Positions 4,824-8,226 of a stretch of 8,226 nt of DNA are shown here, one piece after another (the stretch's first letter is position 1; each line of letters opens with the position of its first letter). The notes under the pieces were generated by a model. That model was not told the DNA's origin and did not search any database. It saw only the letters and a program-made list of their open reading frames with translations. Source of the stretch: Chromatiales bacterium (lineage in GTDB: Bacteria; Pseudomonadota; Gammaproteobacteria; Chromatiales; Chromatiaceae); NCBI GenBank assembly GCA_024639625.1, contig JAHEIA010000117.1:1-8226 (forward strand), in the 5' to 3' direction. A program made the position numbers and the translations under genes.

Positions 4824-7361
4824 TCAATCAGGCAGACCGGCTTCGCGCAGCCTGCCGATCAGTCGCTCAAGATCTTGTGGGTTCCGGTACGGTTGCGTCG
4901 CAGAGAAGTCGGTAAGGCGAAACGTGGGATCGAGATGTTTCACCCTGGCGGCGATCTCGCGTGCTTCGTCCAAACTGCCCTGCGCCACGCTCGCTGCCGC
5001 CAGCATCAGCATCGGATCAATATCGTCGTTCCGCAGTTGCAGCGAGGCTTTGGCGGCGGCGATGGCTTCCGCGTAGCGGCCGCTGTCGTGATAGGCGGCC
5101 GCGAGGACGGCCGGAAACTCCGCCGGATATGCCGGTGTAAGGCGCACCGCGTACTGCGCAAACTCGATTGCCTCCTGAGGGCGCCCGAGATAATTGAGGA
5201 CGCTCGATTTGATTGCATAGGCCCCGTTGCAGTTGGGTCTCGCCGCGACGCCCTCGGTGGCCTGGGTCATCGCTTGCTCGTATTCCTGGTTAGCAAGGTG
5301 CACCAAAGCCAGAACAAGATGTGCATAGCCTGTGGTGTCGCCGAGCTCGAGTGCTTTGCGGGCCAATTCCGCGGCGTGTTCCATCGCCGGAGACTGGACC
5401 ACGACGCGGCCAAATCCGGCTTCGGCCCAGTAAGCCAATGCCGCGCTGGCATAGCCGAAAGGGGCCTCGGGTTCGAGCCGAATGACCTCCTCGAACAAAT
5501 GCTGTGCTTCCAGCACATCTTGTCTCCCGGTGCCGTGATAGAGCGCATACCAACCACGGTAGGACGCGTCCAGGGCGCTCGGACTGGTCAGCGCCTTGCG
5601 CATGAAACGCGCCGCTTCGCCCTGAACCAACTTCACATCCATGGCGGTCACGATTTCCTCGGTGATCTCGTCCTGGATGGAAAACAGGTCGTGAAGTTCA
5701 CGGTCGAAGCGCTCGCCCCACAGGCACTGGCCGGAGGCCGCATCGATCAACTCCGTGTTGACCCGCACCCGCTCACCGTGCCGCCGCACACCGCCGGTCA
5801 ACACGTAGCGGACGCCGAAGGCACGGCCCAGCTCGGCGATACCCATGCCGTGGGATATCTGTTCCTGCGGTGATCCGTCCTCGGCCAGGAACAGACCCGG
5901 GATCTTGGTCAGCGCGATGCTGATGTCCTTCGTCAGGCCCTCGGCAAAGTAGTCCTGCTCAGCATCCTTGCTCATATTGGAGAAGGGCTTGATGAGGAGG
6001 GAGGGCTTGCCCGGTAAGGCCGGCGTCGAGCCTGATTTGGGTTGTCGGCCGCAACTGGCCGTATCCGATAGGGCACCGGGCGAGACGACCCGGTAGGCAC
6101 GGACCGGGTCGGCGACCTGCTGTACTCGCTGTTCGCCGATGAACTGGTAGTCGGCGTCCACCTGGCCCTCAGCCCTGGCCCGCACCTGGTCGGAGATGCA
6201 GACGCCACCCGGAACGGCGAGCGCCTCGAGACGTGTCGCCACCTGGACAGGATCGCCGCGGAGCTCGCCGCGGTTGTCGCTCACATCGCCGCAATCAATA
6301 CCGATGCGGAATCGGATTTGGCCTTTACCGGTCTCGACAGCCCTTTCGCGCTGGATGTTCAGTGCGCAGGTCAGAGCGCCGTCGGGCTCATTGAAAAGCG
6401 CAAGCACTGGACCCGTGGTCAGGGGGGCGACCCAACCACCATGCGCGCCGATCACCCGGTTGATGGCTTGGAGCTGGCTATCTCGAACGATGCCCTCAGC
6501 CTCTTCCCCGATCGCCTTGTCCTGAACACTGTCGGCACAGAACACGGTTGCAAAGCGGCGTGACGGCGCTCGGGGGGATCCCGGAGCCGCCAGGGACGAG
6601 GGCTCCCCAGTGGCTGCCGTTTCGCCCTCGGAGGACAGCGACCGGTCCTGCCGGATCTCGTCGCGGACCCGCCTGGTCTCGGCGCCGGGCTCGGCATCAA
6701 GCTCGCGTGCCAGAGCCACCGCGCAATCCTGATACTGACGCAGTGCGTCGGATCGCCTTCCCTCCCGCGCGAGCAACACCATGAGGTCGCGGTGCGCCGA
6801 CTCATTGGCCATGTCGATCCGCAGCAGGTGGTTCAACACCGCGATGGCCCCGCGTTCGTGACCCTGCCCGCGTAACAGCCCGGCCAGGCGGTCGGCCACA
6901 TCCAGCGCCTGCTTGCGCAGCCGCCCCCGCGCGATCTCCAACCATTCCTGGTATTCCGGCTCGCGAGCGCTGTAACCCTCCAGCAGGTCACCGCGATACA
7001 GCTCGAGCGCCAGGTCGAGGTCATCCACGTTGTCCGACCGCGCCAGCTCCTGGAATGTCGTCGCATCGACCAGGCAGACCTTGGTGTTGAGCGTGATCCG
7101 GTCGCCGGGACATTCGATCAGGTCGGGGCAGAGCGTGCGGAGCTTGGACAAGGCCTGGCGCAGATTGTGGCGCGCACGCTCCTCCCCAGTGCGCGCCCAG
7201 AGCAGTGTCGCCAAATGGTCTCGGGACTGCGGACGGCCGCGCTCAATCGCCAGATACGCCAGCAGCGCTTGCGCCTTTCGGTGGGCGAAATCAATGCCCT
7301 CGCCGTCGCCCTCAAGCGCCTCAAAAGCTCCTAAGACATTGAATCTTATTCGATTGCTCAC
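4824..7361 (-). CDS. BTAD transcriptional regulator with cyclase-homology, TolB-like and TPR domains
   Basis: The predicted protein has 845 residues and starts at GTG 7359-7361. Domains in order: winged-helix DNA-binding domain, OmpR/SARP type (about 1-95; AHRKAQALLAYLAIERGRPQ, LATLLW, NLRQALSKLR); bacterial transcriptional activator domain (about 98-235; LYRGDLLEGY, W140LE, HRDLMVLLAREGRRSDALRQY); Arg/Ser/Pro linker; class III adenylate/guanylate cyclase homology (about 268-425); TolB-like domain (about 452-580; KPSLLIKPFSN, DYFAEGLTKDIS, GGVRRHGERVRVNTELID); then TPR-type helices (about 590-815). In the cyclase domain D277, D370 and R377 are kept, but the GDG metal loop is T-G-P at 316-318 and the conserved Asn is Q373, so catalysis is unlikely. 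No membrane segment is present, so it should be a cytoplasmic activator. It is divergent from the gene at 7478. The ribosome binding site is weak, so its own expression may be low. Confidence 0.92.
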   Translation of the reverse strand: MSNRIRFNVLGAFEALEGDGEGIDFAHRKAQALLAYLAIERGRPQSRDHLATLLWARTGEERARHNLRQALSKLRTLCPDLIECPGDRITLNTKVCLVDATTFQELARSDNVDDLDLALELYRGDLLEGYSAREPEYQEWLEIARGRLRKQALDVADRLAGLLRGQGHERGAIAVLNHLLRIDMANESAHRDLMVLLAREGRRSDALRQYQDCAVALARELDAEPGAETRRVRDEIRQDRSLSSEGETAATGEPSSLAAPGSPRAPSRRFATVFCADSVQDKAIGEEAEGIVRDSQLQAINRVIGAHGGWVAPLTTGPVLALFNEPDGALTCALNIQRERAVETGKGQIRFRIGIDCGDVSDNRGELRGDPVQVATRLEALAVPGGVCISDQVRARAEGQVDADYQFIGEQRVQQVADPVRAYRVVSPGALSDTASCGRQPKSGSTPALPGKPSLLIKPFSNMSKDAEQDYFAEGLTKDISIALTKIPGLFLAEDGSPQEQISHGMGIAELGRAFGVRYVLTGGVRRHGERVRVNTELIDAASGQCLWGERFDRELHDLFSIQDEITEEIVTAMDVKLVQGEAARFMRKALTSPSALDASYRGWYALYHGTGRQDVLEAQHLFEEVIRLEPEAPFGYASAALAYWAEAGFGRVVVQSPAMEHAAELARKALELGDTTGYAHLVLALVHLANQEYEQAMTQATEGVAARPNCNGAYAIKSSVLNYLGRPQEAIEFAQYAVRLTPAYPAEFPAVLAAAYHDSGRYAEAIAAAKASLQLRNDDIDPMLMLAAASVAQGSLDEAREIAARVKHLDPTFRLTDFSATQPYRNPQDLERLIGRLREAGLPD

Positions 7362-7372
7362 AATGCCGAACT

Positions 7373-7424
7373 TTAGACGAAAAATAGACGCCGGTTAGAC
7401 CGGCGCACGCAGGGTGAATAGACG
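7373..7424 (+). promoter_or_regulatory. Array of four WTAGACS heptamers, candidate BTAD-regulator operator
   Basis: TTAGACG (7373-7379), ATAGACG (7384-7390), TTAGACC (7395-7401) and ATAGACG (7418-7424) are direct repeats. Their starts are 11, 11 and 23 bases apart, that is one, one and about two helical turns. SARP regulators with the same winged-helix plus BTAD head (such as DnrI and ActII-ORF4) bind direct heptamers with 11-bp periodicity next to the -10 element. A weak -10-like GATCAT (7434-7439) follows the last repeat by nine bases. The third repeat also sits inside a perfect 6-bp stem, GCCGGT-TAG-ACCGGC (7390-7404). The array lies between the divergent regulator and TPR gene. Binding is inferred. 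Confidence 0.55.
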
Positions 7425-7477
7425 GGCGGGTCCGATCATGGAGCCATCGAAAGCAAACAGCGATTTCGGAGGCAACC

Positions 7478-8226
7478 ATGGCAACCCTGTTCATGCAATT
7501 CCCTGGCAACACTAAACCGGTAGAGGCTTCGCCTGTCAACGCCCGCGATGTCCGCGGCTACGCGATCTTTAGCCATGGCCCCTCGGGCGAGGCCCACGCC
7601 CTCGCCCATCGCCTGACGGACACCGCGCGGTGGCGCCTTGGCCACCAGTTGCTGGGTGAGTGGCTGGACACGCACCGCGGTACGGGCAGCGACTGGGTGC
7701 ATCTGCAGTTCCACATGGCCATCTTCGAGCTCGCGCTCGGCGAGTGGGATTCCGCCCATCGGCGGTTCCTATTCGAGGTGCTGCCGACGGCGGCCAGCAC
7801 CGCAGAGGCCCTGACCGATGCGCCGGCCCTACTTTGGCGGCTCGCATTGTCCGCTCCGGAACCCGTGATGCTGCCTTGGGAGCCAATTCGGCGAACCGCC
7901 TTGGCCCACATGCACGACACCCCTGATCCGTTCGTACAACTGCATCATCTGATGGCCCTGGCCGGTGCCAAGGACACAAGCAGCATCGCGCTCTGGCTGC
8001 GAGCGGACTCGAGGTTCGCCAGCATAAAGGAGCAGCGGCTCGTGGAGCGCTTCGCGCTTGCCATGTCGGCCCTGAGCTGCGGTGCCTTTCTTCGGGCCGC
8101 CGACCTGCTGCAAGTCGTTCTGCCCGACCTAACCGAGATCGGCGGCAGCCAAGCCCAGAACCAACTCTTCGCCCAGCTCGCCGCATGGGCAGTGCGGCAG
8201 TCCCGAAACGCCGCGCCCATGTCGGT
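7478..8226 (+). CDS. TPR / TTC38-like protein, 5' part (runs off window)
   Basis: An open frame of 249 codons starts at ATG 7478 and continues past the window end. The start is strongly supported by GGAGG at 7468-7472, five bases upstream. There is no signal peptide, so the product is probably cytoplasmic. Residues about 50-95 (RWRLGHQLLGEWLDTHRG, then DWVHLQFHMAIFELALGEWD) show the W-H...H-A.FELALG pattern of helix-turn-helix TPR units, similar to the TTC38 family. The rest is Leu/Ala-rich helical repeats (ALLWRLAL, FVQLHHLMALAGA, RLVERFALAMSAL). Such repeats usually mediate protein contacts; no catalytic motif is visible in the part present. Its position opposite a BTAD regulator across the repeat array suggests that it is a regulated target. 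It probably starts an operon extending to the right. Confidence 0.85.
   Translation, partial: MATLFMQFPGNTKPVEASPVNARDVRGYAIFSHGPSGEAHALAHRLTDTARWRLGHQLLGEWLDTHRGTGSDWVHLQFHMAIFELALGEWDSAHRRFLFEVLPTAASTAEALTDAPALLWRLALSAPEPVMLPWEPIRRTALAHMHDTPDPFVQLHHLMALAGAKDTSSIALWLRADSRFASIKEQRLVERFALAMSALSCGAFLRAADLLQVVLPDLTEIGGSQAQNQLFAQLAAWAVRQSRNAAPMS

Noticed and set aside
4185..5873. Long plus-strand open frame of 562 codons
   Set aside because: It runs antisense across the toxin, the antitoxin and the 3' half of the BTAD regulator, all strongly supported by family motifs. Its translation has no recognisable domain, and long antisense frames are common in high-GC genes.
1..8226. CRISPR array, tRNA, rRNA or riboswitch
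   Set aside because: I saw no regularly spaced long repeats, no cloverleaf-like segments and no recognisable rRNA or riboswitch core on either strand.

Overview
The window is high-GC DNA that looks like an accessory or lineage-specific part of a proteobacterial chromosome. The clues are a REP/BIME-type palindromic repeat pair, a Phd/VapC toxin-antitoxin pair, a decayed IS5-family transposase, Gram-negative-style export signals and a BTAD/TolB-like/TPR regulator. A gammaproteobacterium is my best guess, held with low certainty because no housekeeping gene is present.

Layout, left to right. Positions 1-271 hold no gene but carry two GC-rich hairpins in inverted orientation (95-194). They lie just downstream of a minus-strand gene for a probably exported, LNS2-like HAD phosphatase-fold protein (272-841). 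A gene-poor gap of about 450 bp follows. Next come two plus-strand genes six bases apart: a signal-bearing protein with a glycine-rich hydrophobic stretch (1298-2179) and a lipoprotein with an FnIII-like domain (2186-2767). They are probably one envelope-protein operon of unknown function. Positions 2959-3202 keep the 3' part of an IS5-type transposase, broken by a one-base frameshift. A small secreted protein (3328-3804, minus) stands alone. A Phd-type antitoxin and VapC PIN toxin (4658-4039, minus) follow; the toxin has Ala where the first catalytic Asp should be.

The right half is a divergent regulatory unit. A large minus-strand regulator (4824-7361) has five parts: an OmpR/SARP-type winged helix, BTAD, a class III cyclase-homology domain lacking key catalytic residues, a TolB-like domain and C-terminal TPRs. 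Divergently, a TPR/TTC38-like protein begins at 7478 and runs off the window. The 116 bp between them contain four WTAGACS heptamers starting 11, 11 and 23 bp apart. SARP/BTAD regulators are known to bind direct heptamers with this kind of helical-turn spacing. The simplest model is that the regulator binds this array and controls the TPR gene, with the dead-looking cyclase domain acting as a sensor or scaffold. This array and the degenerate active sites are the most interesting signals here.
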